Assembly (NCBI GenBank): GCA_964412555.1
Contig: CAYPPG010000076.1
Span: 1 to 34,366 of the forward strand
Origin: CAYPPG01 sp964412555
Lineage (GTDB): Bacteria > Hinthialibacterota > Hinthialibacteria > Hinthialibacterales > Hinthialibacteraceae
Direction: 5' to 3'
DNA: 34,366 bases
Position numbers and translations under genes: made by a program. Shown one piece after another: positions 8,535 to 16,729 of the stretch. Below the pieces are notes generated by a model. The model searched no databases and had not been told where the DNA came from. It was given only the letters and a program-made list of their open reading frames with translations. Positions within the stretch are counted from its first letter, which is position 1. Each line of letters opens with the position of its first letter.

Positions 8535-10790
8535 TTACCCCTCCTTCCCTTGCAAGGCTTTAAGTACTTTATCGGGGGTGATCGGTATTTCTCGAATCGG
8601 CACACCGAGAGCATTGGCCACGGCGCAGCTGATGGCGGCGGCGGTTGGGATGTGCGGCGGTTCTCCAAGTCCTTTCCCAGCTGTATTTATAACCGGATCA
8701 TAGACATCTACGATGACAGGCTCGATATCCGGGATTTCTTTGATTCCCGGTATCTTATAATTCTCCATTTCCGGATTGATTTGCCGTCCTTCCATATTGT
8801 CCATGATGCGGTCTTCATACAGCGCATACGCTACTCCTTGAATTACTCCACCACAAATCTGGCTTTCCGCCTGAATTTTTGCGATAGTTTTCCCGCAGTC
8901 TTGAACAGCGACGATTTTTGTGCAACGCACTTTTCCGGTTTCCGTATCGACCTCTACTTCGGCGAACTGCGCTCCGTATTCACCGGTTCCGCTGCCGGGA
9001 ACATCCGGTTTGGTGAATCCATCAGCAGTGGCGGTAATCGTGGTGTTGCGCATCATGGCCGCCGCGTCTTTCCAAGCCATCTTTTTCGTGGCATCGCTTT
9101 TCGAATATACCGTATTGTCTTTGCAGGCAATATCGCTAACGTTCTTTTTCCATTTGGCGGCGATTTTTTCGTACAATTTCAATTTTGCTTGATAACAGGC
9201 ATTTCTCACGACCGGAGAGGTGGTCGGAGTTGTGGTGCTTCCACCGCTGGCAGGGCCGTTCAAGCCCAGCTGGGTATCGCCGATCGAGACTTTGATAAAG
9301 TCTACGTCGACCCCCAATTCTTCGGCCGCGACAATTCCCATCATCGTCCGCTGCCCGGTACCGAGATCCTGCACGCCGCAGGCCACTTCGGCACTGCCGT
9401 CCGGATAGAGGGTACAACGAACCGAGGCGCCGCCTTCACGGCCGGTCGAATGCCAGAACGTCGTTGCACATCCGACTCCGCGCTTGATCTTTCCTGTATC
9501 GGAACCATGTTTTTTGTATTTCTTGTTCCAACCGAACCGTTCCGCTCCCAATTCCAACTCATACGGAACGGCTTTGTACGTGGTAGCGGAAAGATTTTTG
9601 AGCCGGAGTTCAAAGGGATCAATGTCCAACTTCATGGCAAGTTCTTCCAATGCCATCTCGAAACCGTATGAACCTTGTGGACGCCCTGGGGCGCGGAACG
9701 CTCGTGAGGCTCCGGCATTGGTTAAGACATTTTGTTCTTCGACAGTGACGTTCTCGCAGTCGTAATGTTCCATATAAGGAATCGCCACGCTGCTACCGCC
9801 GGTATGCCCCGGATGGTTGTAGGCTTTGACATAAACCGCTGTGAGTTTTCCGTCTTTTTTCGCCCCCAGTTTTACATACATCTTGGCGCCTGGTTTGTTG
9901 CCGGCATACACCGTATCCTGATAACGGTCGAGCATCATTTTGACAGGATGGCCGGTTTTGTGCGCCATCAGTGCTGCAAGAACTCCGAAATCTTCCGGCC
10001 CAAACTTGCTGCCGAATCCACCGCCCATATATTGGGTGATGACTCGGACATTATTTTGCTGGACACCGAGTTTCTTCAATCCACTCGCCATCCCACCGGC
10101 GACACTCCAAATTCCCTGAGTGGAATGCCAGACGGTTAATTGATCGTTGTTCCATTCCGCAACGCAGCCGTGCGTTTCCAGGCAGGAATGGGTTTGGACT
10201 TGTGTTGTATACGTTCCTTCGACAATGACATCCGCTTCTTGAAAGCCTTTGTCGATGTCCCCGCGTGTTCGCGCTCGCGGTTCCGGCGGATTGACATTCC
10301 CGCCACGATGGACTCGTGGGGCGACTTCTTCCATCGCTGCTTCGGGATCGATGACAAATGGCAGTTCCTTGTATTCCACTTCGATTTTTCGTACGGCATC
10401 CTTAGCCTGTTGGACGGTTTCCGCCGCGACCATTGCGATCATCCAGCCGGCAAACCGAGCTGTTCCTTTGCCGCTTTCATCGAAGAGAAGAACGCCTTTC
10501 ACTCCCCGCATCTTTTCGGCTTCGGAAGTATCCTTGACCTCGTAGTGAGCATGGGCATGTGGACATGTCAACACAACTGCATGCAGCATATTCGGCCGGT
10601 TGATATCGTAGGCGTACTTCGCTTTTCCCGTCACTTTTTCCAGAGCGTCGAAGCGGGGAACATCTTTTTTACCGACCACCGAAAAATCGGTCTCGGCCCC
10701 CCACAAACCTTGTTCGTTATCCGGCACTTCATATTGGATCTTCTCTGTATGTCCTTCATAGCCGACAACGGTTGAATGAGTTTTGGCCAT
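8535..10790 (-). CDS. paoC: Molybdenum hydroxylase large subunit (PaoC/YagR-like)
   Basis: This 751-residue molybdopterin-binding subunit belongs to the xanthine oxidase family. Family marks include the N-terminal aldehyde oxidase a/b hammerhead start (DVPRFDALEKVTGKAKYAYD), the glycine-rich cofactor loop GGGFGSKFG, RAFRAPGRPQGSYGFE, GVQDLGTGQRT, and the catalytic Glu at about 710 in GKGLGEPPH near the end. It would hydroxylate an aldehyde or heterocycle at a Mo centre. It has no signal of its own and is probably exported as a passenger of the Tat signal on the small subunit, as in PaoABC. It starts 4 bp after the small-subunit stop, with GGAGG inside that gene's last codons. No PaoD/XdhC-type maturation gene lies nearby. 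Confidence 0.88.
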   Translation of the reverse strand: MAKTHSTVVGYEGHTEKIQYEVPDNEQGLWGAETDFSVVGKKDVPRFDALEKVTGKAKYAYDINRPNMLHAVVLTCPHAHAHYEVKDTSEAEKMRGVKGVLLFDESGKGTARFAGWMIAMVAAETVQQAKDAVRKIEVEYKELPFVIDPEAAMEEVAPRVHRGGNVNPPEPRARTRGDIDKGFQEADVIVEGTYTTQVQTHSCLETHGCVAEWNNDQLTVWHSTQGIWSVAGGMASGLKKLGVQQNNVRVITQYMGGGFGSKFGPEDFGVLAALMAHKTGHPVKMMLDRYQDTVYAGNKPGAKMYVKLGAKKDGKLTAVYVKAYNHPGHTGGSSVAIPYMEHYDCENVTVEEQNVLTNAGASRAFRAPGRPQGSYGFEMALEELAMKLDIDPFELRLKNLSATTYKAVPYELELGAERFGWNKKYKKHGSDTGKIKRGVGCATTFWHSTGREGGASVRCTLYPDGSAEVACGVQDLGTGQRTMMGIVAAEELGVDVDFIKVSIGDTQLGLNGPASGGSTTTPTTSPVVRNACYQAKLKLYEKIAAKWKKNVSDIACKDNTVYSKSDATKKMAWKDAAAMMRNTTITATADGFTKPDVPGSGTGEYGAQFAEVEVDTETGKVRCTKIVAVQDCGKTIAKIQAESQICGGVIQGVAYALYEDRIMDNMEGRQINPEMENYKIPGIKEIPDIEPVIVDVYDPVINTAGKGLGEPPHIPTAAAISCAVANALGVPIREIPITPDKVLKALQGKEG

Positions 10791-10794
10791 GATC

Positions 10795-11436
10795 TTATCC
10801 TCCTATCTTCTTCCGGGCGACTTCCGCTGCATTCATCATTTGCGTGTATGTTCCGCAGCGACAGATGTGTCCGGAAATTCCTTCTTTTACATCCTCAATC
10901 GACGCGTTGGGATTGTTGTCATAAACGGACGCCATCGACATGACGAATCCCGGTGTGCAAAAACCGCACTGCGTCGCATCGCATTCGATGAAGGCTTCCT
11001 GCACAGGATGCAATTTGTCCTCGGTGGCCAAACCTTCGATGGTGGTGATTTCTTTTCCCTGCGCCATGATCGCCAGCGTCAGGCAACCATACACCGGCTT
11101 ACCGTTCAGCCAGACTGTGCATGCTCCGCAAGTTCCTGCTCCACAGACCAATTTTGGCCCAGTGATATCGAGCCGGTTGCGCAACACATCGAGAAGCGTT
11201 TCTCGAGGTTCCGCCTTTACTTGATGTTTCTTGCCGTTGATCATGAGAGTTATCGATACTGGCCCCGGTCCCAAGGCATTGGGATCCTCGGCAGCGTACG
11301 CTTGTTGCATGACTCCAGTTGCGACTCCGGTTTGGAGGGCAGTTGCACTGACGACACTCGTACCAACCCCCTTCATAAAAAGCCGCCTGGAGAACGCGCG
11401 TTTTTCCTTTGTTGGTTCCACCCGCTGATCGGACAT
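10795..11436 (-). CDS. paoA: Tat-exported 2x[2Fe-2S] subunit of molybdenum hydroxylase (PaoA/YagT-like)
   Basis: I start at the ATG at 11436 (213 residues) because AGGAGA lies five bases upstream. The N-terminus has a twin-arginine signal (FSRRLFMKG, hydrophobic stretch, likely cleavage after AYA), as in E. coli PaoA. Next come the plant-type ferredoxin cluster (CGAGTCGACTVWLNG, then Cys in VYGC) and the helical second-cluster domain (CDATQCGFCTPG and ICRCGTY). It passes electrons from the Mo site to FAD. It is first in the operon order A-C-B, which differs from A-B-C in E. coli. The promoter should lie in the gap upstream. Confidence 0.88.
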   Translation of the reverse strand: MSDQRVEPTKEKRAFSRRLFMKGVGTSVVSATALQTGVATGVMQQAYAAEDPNALGPGPVSITLMINGKKHQVKAEPRETLLDVLRNRLDITGPKLVCGAGTCGACTVWLNGKPVYGCLTLAIMAQGKEITTIEGLATEDKLHPVQEAFIECDATQCGFCTPGFVMSMASVYDNNPNASIEDVKEGISGHICRCGTYTQMMNAAEVARKKIGG

Positions 11437-11889
11437 GAGATTCTCCTTTCTCGTGCTTTTCTTTATAAACAACACTTATGCAATACTTTTCTCTCGATGC
11501 TGTTCCCGCAAATAACGTAGAAAAAGAAATCCTGTGAATCCCCGCCGGATTCTTTTTACGAATGAATCCATCTTATCGTATTGATAAAATGAATCAATAG
11601 CGTCCCAAAATACTTTTTGGTCAGAAATGAGTTTTTTCTGAAAATTCATCGCTATTTGGGAATATGTACCTTTAGTAAATCTTTACTACTATACAGCGAA
11701 TTTTCAGTGAGTCTAGATTCTTTTTTATGATTGCACTATCGATAGAATTATGTGGACCTGTAGGATTCACTTACTATACATGGGAAAACATAGAAGAAAA
11801 TACATGATAATCGGTTGCTTTAAAAAGAGGATAGAGAGAGGATGATAATGATTTTACTGATTTTTTATAGCAAAAATCAAAATATAGAA
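11437..11889. other. Intergenic region upstream of the PaoABC-like operon
   Basis: This gap of about 450 bp is AT-rich and has no convincing gene. It should hold the operon promoter and the end of the CDGSH transcript. I see a small hairpin GAATCC-CCGCC-GGATTC at 11536-11552, about 100 bp before paoA, followed on the plus strand by five T residues. I cannot match it to a known riboswitch. The best short open frame (11727 onward, plus strand, 26 codons) lacks support. Confidence 0.4.
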
Positions 11890-12123
11890 TTATAATGTGG
11901 AATGAGTTCCATCACAGAAGGGCAACTCACCGGATTGGCGACAGCCGCAGTATGCCACACGGCGATCTTTTTCAATATCGACAACCATCGGCGTGATTCC
12001 CGTACCTTTATGAGAACCGTCGCAAAACGGTTGATTGTTGGTTTTGCCACAGCGGCAGTAAAATCTCTTTCCCGCTGTTTCGTGGACAATATAAGGAGAA
12101 TTTTGAAATTCGGGATTTTTCAT
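11890..12123 (-). CDS. Double CDGSH-type iron-sulfur protein
   Basis: This 77-residue protein has two CDGSH motifs: CRCGKTNNQPFCDGSH in the first half and CGCRQSGELPFCDGTH in the second. Each gives three cysteines and one histidine, the usual ligands for a [2Fe-2S] cluster in mitoNEET-like proteins. Such small bacterial proteins are thought to handle clusters or electrons in the cytoplasm; no partner is known here. AAAGGT lies about eight bases before the ATG. It stands alone between the membrane protein gene and the molybdenum hydroxylase operon; a link to cluster supply for that enzyme is only a guess. Confidence 0.88.
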   Translation of the reverse strand: MKNPEFQNSPYIVHETAGKRFYCRCGKTNNQPFCDGSHKGTGITPMVVDIEKDRRVAYCGCRQSGELPFCDGTHSTL

Positions 12124-12206
12124 TGGATGTTACCTTTCTTTTCAAATTTTGAACAGAATATTAATTTTCCGTTTGGTTTTGGCAAGGGCAAATTGTAATT
12201 CTTCTA

Positions 12207-13970
12207 TCAAGGAATGGTGATCATCGCGCCGTTCGATTCGAAGGCGTAGAGTGTTCCGTCGGCGAATGCACCCAGTGAAACACCGCGGTCCGGATGTGGA
12301 GAGACAGGACGGTACGTTTCACGGTAAGGCTTGACGGCTATCGTAAAGACTTCCCCAAAGCGTGTATAGACATACATTCCTCTTCCTAACGGATCCAGTT
12401 CGAGATCAGCCGCCATATCTTGGTTCTCCCAATAGGGTAACAATTCTTTCGCTACGGGAGGGGAGGTATGCGGAATATACGGTTTGCCGTTGTGATGATT
12501 GGAGTGGACGGCACCGAAGACATCCAAAAGGTAATATCCCCGTTCATCTATGTCAAGTTCCATATCGGCCACATACGGATGGGGAAAGATTAGTTTTGTA
12601 TCGGTGGGAAAACCTTTCGGAAGTTCTCCGCAAGAGATGAGTTCTCCGTAATTGGTATAGAGAAGTAGGGTGTTGATTGTTCGAAACGCTTTCATACCGA
12701 TAATTGTATGATCCTTGGCAAGTTCGATAGCCGGAATGTCCAAATCCAAGGTATTTTTCGAAACAAGAAATTGTCCATTGGCGCGGCGAACAATGAATAC
12801 ATCATTCAAAATGGCAAGGTGCTGAGCATCGTTGAACTGGTCTTTCGGTTTCCATTCCAGCCATAATGTATCTTCAATGTAGGAATACACTCGCCCCCAA
12901 CAATCCAAAGCATAAGCGGTTTGGCGGTCTGGGGACATGGCATAATCCACCAAAACTCGTTCTTTTTCTTTGAAACGTGGTTCATTGAGCTGCATGTCAA
13001 GGAATAAATCAAGATGCCAGATATGCCGTTTGATCAAATCGATTTTTTCCGGATGATGGACTGCGAAGGGGGAAAGGAGACGGACACAGTAAAGAGCATC
13101 TTCTTTGCGCATAGCCTGATACGCCATCCGGAATTTCATGAAGAAAGGCCAATTGAGATATTTGGGAATATCGCCTTTCCTTTGAATCCGATCATAGACG
13201 AGTTGGTAATGCCGTACGGCTTGATAGGGCTTCTTTTCCGCTGCGGCAACCAGGTCGGGTTGGCTATAGGCGTCGAATTTGAAGGGGGTCCATGCGCGTT
13301 CCAGTTCACCAGCACGATACCATAGATACCATGTCTTGGCGTTTTCGGTCCACACGCTTGATGTAATCAGGAACAACGGAATCAGCAAGATCAAGTGGTC
13401 TCGGCCGCGTTCAATTTTCTTGATCCCCTGGGAAAGAATCAGAAGGCAGCCCAGAATCGGAAATACTAGCATAGAAGGAATCAGTGAGTTGATACTGATG
13501 GCTGTAAGAAATGAATCCTCGTTGGTTTTATATTGATTCGCAATTCCCAAGAATCCGAAAATGAGAATAGTAAGCGAGATGACAGTATAAAGGGCAAAAC
13601 GATAAAGGCGTTGCGTATCTTGTTCCGGTTTGGGCCGGTAAAACATTGCTACAATCAAAAAAATCGGAAATAAGGCCAACCAACGTCCCCATGCGTTCAA
13701 GTATCCCCGAACGAATCCCATCCACGCAAGTATGTAAATAAGACCTAAGATTACTGTAATTATGATGGATTGCCACTCATCCGGTATCGGGCGGCGTTTG
13801 TCTTCCAAGGCGCGTAAGGTTAGATAGACAAAGAGGATGAGAAGGAGCAGGTCTTCCTCGTAATTCGTTTGGAAATGAGGAAAAAAGACAACCACGAGCG
13901 GCAGTAGGAGCAGAAGATAAAAGATCGTGGTTGTATTGAAATAATCGTTCGAAAAGAATGTTCGCTTCAT
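12207..13970 (-). CDS. Seven-helix membrane protein with propeller-like C-terminal domain, function unknown
   Basis: I use the ATG at 13970 (587 residues); a GTG two codons earlier is possible. The first 205 residues contain about seven hydrophobic helices (for example IFYLLLLLPLVVVFF, SIIITVILGLIYILAWMGF and HLILLIPLFLITSSVW). A helical linker follows (about 205-320). The rest has repeated short strands of a beta-propeller kind (AYALDCWGRVYSYI, YYLLDVFGAVHSN, GMYVYTRFGEVFTI and TLYAFESNGAMITI). This suggests a membrane anchor with an outside sensing or binding domain. I recognise no named family. It is a single gene with a long leader region containing a repeat-like hairpin. Confidence 0.65.
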   Translation of the reverse strand: MKRTFFSNDYFNTTTIFYLLLLLPLVVVFFPHFQTNYEEDLLLLILFVYLTLRALEDKRRPIPDEWQSIIITVILGLIYILAWMGFVRGYLNAWGRWLALFPIFLIVAMFYRPKPEQDTQRLYRFALYTVISLTILIFGFLGIANQYKTNEDSFLTAISINSLIPSMLVFPILGCLLILSQGIKKIERGRDHLILLIPLFLITSSVWTENAKTWYLWYRAGELERAWTPFKFDAYSQPDLVAAAEKKPYQAVRHYQLVYDRIQRKGDIPKYLNWPFFMKFRMAYQAMRKEDALYCVRLLSPFAVHHPEKIDLIKRHIWHLDLFLDMQLNEPRFKEKERVLVDYAMSPDRQTAYALDCWGRVYSYIEDTLWLEWKPKDQFNDAQHLAILNDVFIVRRANGQFLVSKNTLDLDIPAIELAKDHTIIGMKAFRTINTLLLYTNYGELISCGELPKGFPTDTKLIFPHPYVADMELDIDERGYYLLDVFGAVHSNHHNGKPYIPHTSPPVAKELLPYWENQDMAADLELDPLGRGMYVYTRFGEVFTIAVKPYRETYRPVSPHPDRGVSLGAFADGTLYAFESNGAMITIP

Positions 13971-14358
13971 ATTCACCCAAAAATGAATCGATAACTACCG
14001 GTTACACGCATTCCCCGAATACAGGGTTTCCCACCCATAACCCGTTGATCGAATGTAATTCTTGATAGTGATTTCATGATCACCTCAACAAATTTGTTTC
14101 TATTATTTTACATTCGAAACCGGAATTCTACAACAAACGAAGTAGGAGCAGGATGGGTTTGCTGTTGGGTGTAATCCATCTTGTTTCACGAAATCGATGG
14201 GTTACGCTTCGCTAACCTAACCTACGATCTCCGATCCTCCCTTCTTCGATAATTTCAGCCAAATCGCAATCTGTGCATGCTTTTTTTTTTCACGCAACTT
14301 GCCTGGGCGAGCATGGGGATTGGAACGAAATCAGTTGATGAAAGAATCATTTGTTTTT
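13971..14358. other. Intergenic region with a repeat-like hairpin and no visible gene
   Basis: This gap of about 390 bp separates the membrane protein start from the end of the solute-binding protein gene. Apart from the hairpin at 14142-14225 and a run of nine T residues near 14281, I see no gene or known RNA. Confidence 0.4.
14142..14225. repeat. Degenerate interspersed hairpin repeat
   Basis: The ends are GTAGG (14142-14146) and CCTAC (14221-14225). Inside, GTAATCCATC (14171-14180) can pair with GATGGGTTAC (14196-14205) around a 15-base loop, with one G-U pair. The GATGGGTTACGCTTCGCTAACC segment looks like a common family of dispersed hairpins found between genes in many bacteria. Only one copy is in the window, so repeat status rests on resemblance. 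Confidence 0.4.
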
Positions 14359-15585
14359 TTATTGAAGTAGTCTCCATGCATGAATTTTTACATTGAGGTC
14401 CCCGTATAATTGTTTGTAAAGCCCGATCTGATCTCTTATGGCCGCTACCGGATCATCGGGATACGGTACCAAGTCAAGGGAGTTCTCGCTCAGAAACTCC
14501 TGGTATGCGGCGCTGTTGAAGGCGGTTTGGAAAGCGTTTTGGAGTACTTCAATCACACCGGATGGTGTCTCTCCGGGCGCGGCCAGCCCTCGAAGACGCA
14601 GCAGAGGGGTGAAATCGGCACCCTTCTCTTTTGCTGTGGGGACATCTTCAAAGCCCTTAACACGCTCATCCCACAGGGTAAGAACAGGTTTATATTGATC
14701 CGCGTCGATATACTGCTTGACATCCCCGGGTTGGTCGATCAAGAGATCCGTTTCACCGCTGAGAAAGGAAGCATTGCGTTGGGGAGCGCTGTCAATCGGC
14801 ACCGACACGAAACTCACTCCGAACGCCTCTTCTAGGTTGGCGGCGCTGAGACCTTCAAGCGACAGGGGATCGGATAAGGTAGCCAGTTTCAGTCCGGGAT
14901 GTTCTTTTGCATAGGCTACCAGTTCATCCCAGGTCGAGAAACGCGGATCGCCAGAATGGATGTAAATCTGAGTAACGGCGATGTTACCGATGAGAATGGG
15001 AATCCAGTCTTCCGCGGGATTTGCCGTCATGTTGCCTCGAGCATATCTTGCGGGATCGAAATCGAGGATTAAGAGCAGGGTGTAGCCATCAGCCGAAACA
15101 TTCTCAAAGGCACGAATCGCATCCATACCATCGTTCCCCACATGACTCTCAATGTTCACCGGCACTCCCAGGGCTTTCGCGGCTTCCGGGGCAATGGCAT
15201 TCAGAAACTGCTCCGAACCGCCCAACCAGCCGGTGAGGATAGTGATAGGCTTATAGGGAAAAGCCGTTTCCGTACTGTCTTTAATAACTGCGGCGAGATT
15301 GTCTCCCCAAATATCGCCTCTCTGCAGCGCAATCGCCGGATCGGTTCCGGAATCTTCAACGATTAGTTTTATTCTATTCTTCGAGTCGATATCCGTGAGG
15401 TATTTATTGATATCCTGAGCCGAGGTCTCCAGCGCCACCTGGCTGTCTTCTCCCGAAGAAGACTGGCCGCCGTTAAGGGACAGCAGAGCACCGAGATCGA
15501 TTTCCTGTGGTTCCGTGTTATAACCTTGTTGTGCGATGCTTACAGTCAATAAAAATGTTAGCAGGATAATTGGTGTTTTATACAT
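14359..15585 (-). CDS. Chimeric solute-binding protein: LivJ-like N-terminal fragment fused to TctC/Bug domain
   Basis: The protein has 408 residues and a signal peptide at 1-18. Residues 29-90 read like the first lobe start of a type I, branched-chain amino acid binding protein: IDLGALLSLNGGQSSSG, helix AQDINKYL, then IKLIVEDSGTDPAIAL. From about 109 the chain switches to the TctC/Bug family: FPYKPITILTGWLGG, helix, GVPVNIESHVGNDG, ADGYTLLLI, TWDELVAYAKEHPGLKLA, and the APGETPSGVIEVLQNAF tail. Bug proteins bind carboxylates in the periplasm for tripartite TctABC uptake or sensing. No TctA or TctB gene is near, so it is an orphan. A hairpin CTGAGA/TCTCAG lies at 15611-15629 in its leader. Confidence 0.75.
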   Translation of the reverse strand: MYKTPIILLTFLLTVSIAQQGYNTEPQEIDLGALLSLNGGQSSSGEDSQVALETSAQDINKYLTDIDSKNRIKLIVEDSGTDPAIALQRGDIWGDNLAAVIKDSTETAFPYKPITILTGWLGGSEQFLNAIAPEAAKALGVPVNIESHVGNDGMDAIRAFENVSADGYTLLLILDFDPARYARGNMTANPAEDWIPILIGNIAVTQIYIHSGDPRFSTWDELVAYAKEHPGLKLATLSDPLSLEGLSAANLEEAFGVSFVSVPIDSAPQRNASFLSGETDLLIDQPGDVKQYIDADQYKPVLTLWDERVKGFEDVPTAKEKGADFTPLLRLRGLAAPGETPSGVIEVLQNAFQTAFNSAAYQEFLSENSLDLVPYPDDPVAAIRDQIGLYKQLYGDLNVKIHAWRLLQ

Positions 15586-15877
15586 GATTGACGCCTCTTT
15601 TGTTATAATTCTGAGAGACTAAATCTCAGTTTCGTATAATAGCCCGCATATCAATAGGGCGGGCAGTCCAAAAAACAACACGAATGATCAATCCTTTACC
15701 TGATGATGGTAATCGATAATTGTTTTTGAATTATATAACACAGATTGAACGCGTACAATATAAAGGCTGGTATGTTGCTGCATTTTTTAATACACTAATG
15801 GAAAGTGCTTTGTTCAAAGAAAATGCTGTGTAATCTCTTTGAAAAATCAACTCTTGAGACGCGAATCGGAGGAAATC

Positions 15878-16729
15878 ATGAAAAAGGGATTTTTTATTTT
15901 GAGTATGATTTCACTGCCAATAATAGTATATGCCAGCGCGCGCAATGTGGATGCTCCGTTTATTACGACAATCCTGGAGCAAGGAGACGGTTCCAGAATC
16001 GAACTGCGTTACCGCGCGATTTACTGGGAACCGTTTACATCCGGCGGAGGTCCTTCTGAGGAAAGTATGGAAGGGGGATATGATACAACCATTTCACCGC
16101 GGATTGGGGAATTGCAGACCAACGTTCAACTTCGAATTGGAAATTATCAGATCGATCCCGGCCGCTACCATTTCGGCTTCGTTCCGGAAGAAGAAAAGAA
16201 ATGGAGTTTGACGGTGACGGAAGGATATGAACCTCTCGTGATCATGCCGTTTCAATTCGAGGAAGAGCCGAAATCATCGGATTATTTGTCGCTGGTGTTT
16301 ACCCCTGGTATCACGAGTCACGACTTCAATTTTATATGCCGCTATGGTAATCTTTATCATAAGAATCGTTGGACGATTACCGGAGTCCCTACAGCTCGTG
16401 CCAGCTCCTCGGTTAAGCCTTTGTCCTCATCCCAACGGTTGTCGCCTCTTCAATCAGCCGGCTTACGGGCGGCGCAGGGGGATACCAGTTCCGATTCTGG
16501 ATGGGAGCCGAGAGATTTTATCAATTCTCATCAAATCCAATCTGGGACGGCTTCTAATTTTTTTTCTGGAGCGGGAAGTGGTTTGCAAGGTACAGGAGGT
16601 TCAGGACTTGTGCCCCGTGAGGGATTGGGATCGTTCTTGCGGAGTACGAATGCATCAGCACGAAAAAAAGCAGGAAGTGGAGCTTTTCGGCGATTGGAAA
16701 AGATAAGCAGTGAACAGGAGAAACAATGA
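15878..16729 (+). CDS. Exported protein with DUF2911-like domain, function unknown
   Basis: The start at 15878 (283 residues) has GGAGG five bases upstream; the frame opens 13 codons earlier without a ribosome site. Residues 1-20 are a signal peptide ending VYASA. Residues about 25-165 look like a beta-rich domain resembling DUF2911 (RIELRYRAIYWEP, IDPGRYHFGFVPEEEKKW, DYLSLVFTPGITSHDFNF). The last 110 residues are Ser/Gly-rich and probably disordered, ending in a basic stretch. It overlaps the next gene by 4 bp (ATGA), so the two form an operon. The family call is tentative. Confidence 0.6.
   Translation: MKKGFFILSMISLPIIVYASARNVDAPFITTILEQGDGSRIELRYRAIYWEPFTSGGGPSEESMEGGYDTTISPRIGELQTNVQLRIGNYQIDPGRYHFGFVPEEEKKWSLTVTEGYEPLVIMPFQFEEEPKSSDYLSLVFTPGITSHDFNFICRYGNLYHKNRWTITGVPTARASSSVKPLSSSQRLSPLQSAGLRAAQGDTSSDSGWEPRDFINSHQIQSGTASNFFSGAGSGLQGTGGSGLVPREGLGSFLRSTNASARKKAGSGAFRRLEKISSEQEKQ

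Noticed and set aside
8550..9671. A 373-codon open frame on the plus strand
   Set aside because: It lies wholly antisense to the paoC-like gene, which has complete family motifs; the product has no recognisable domain and no ribosome site.
11536..11557. Hairpin GAATCC/GGATTC with T-run, as a molybdenum cofactor riboswitch or terminator
   Set aside because: The T-run is on the strand opposite to the operon, no plus-strand gene precedes it, and it is far too small for a Moco riboswitch.
15642..15664. GCCCGC/GCGGGC hairpin as a terminator
   Set aside because: There is no T-run on either side and it lies between divergent starts; it may be a repeat remnant, but a single copy gives no support.
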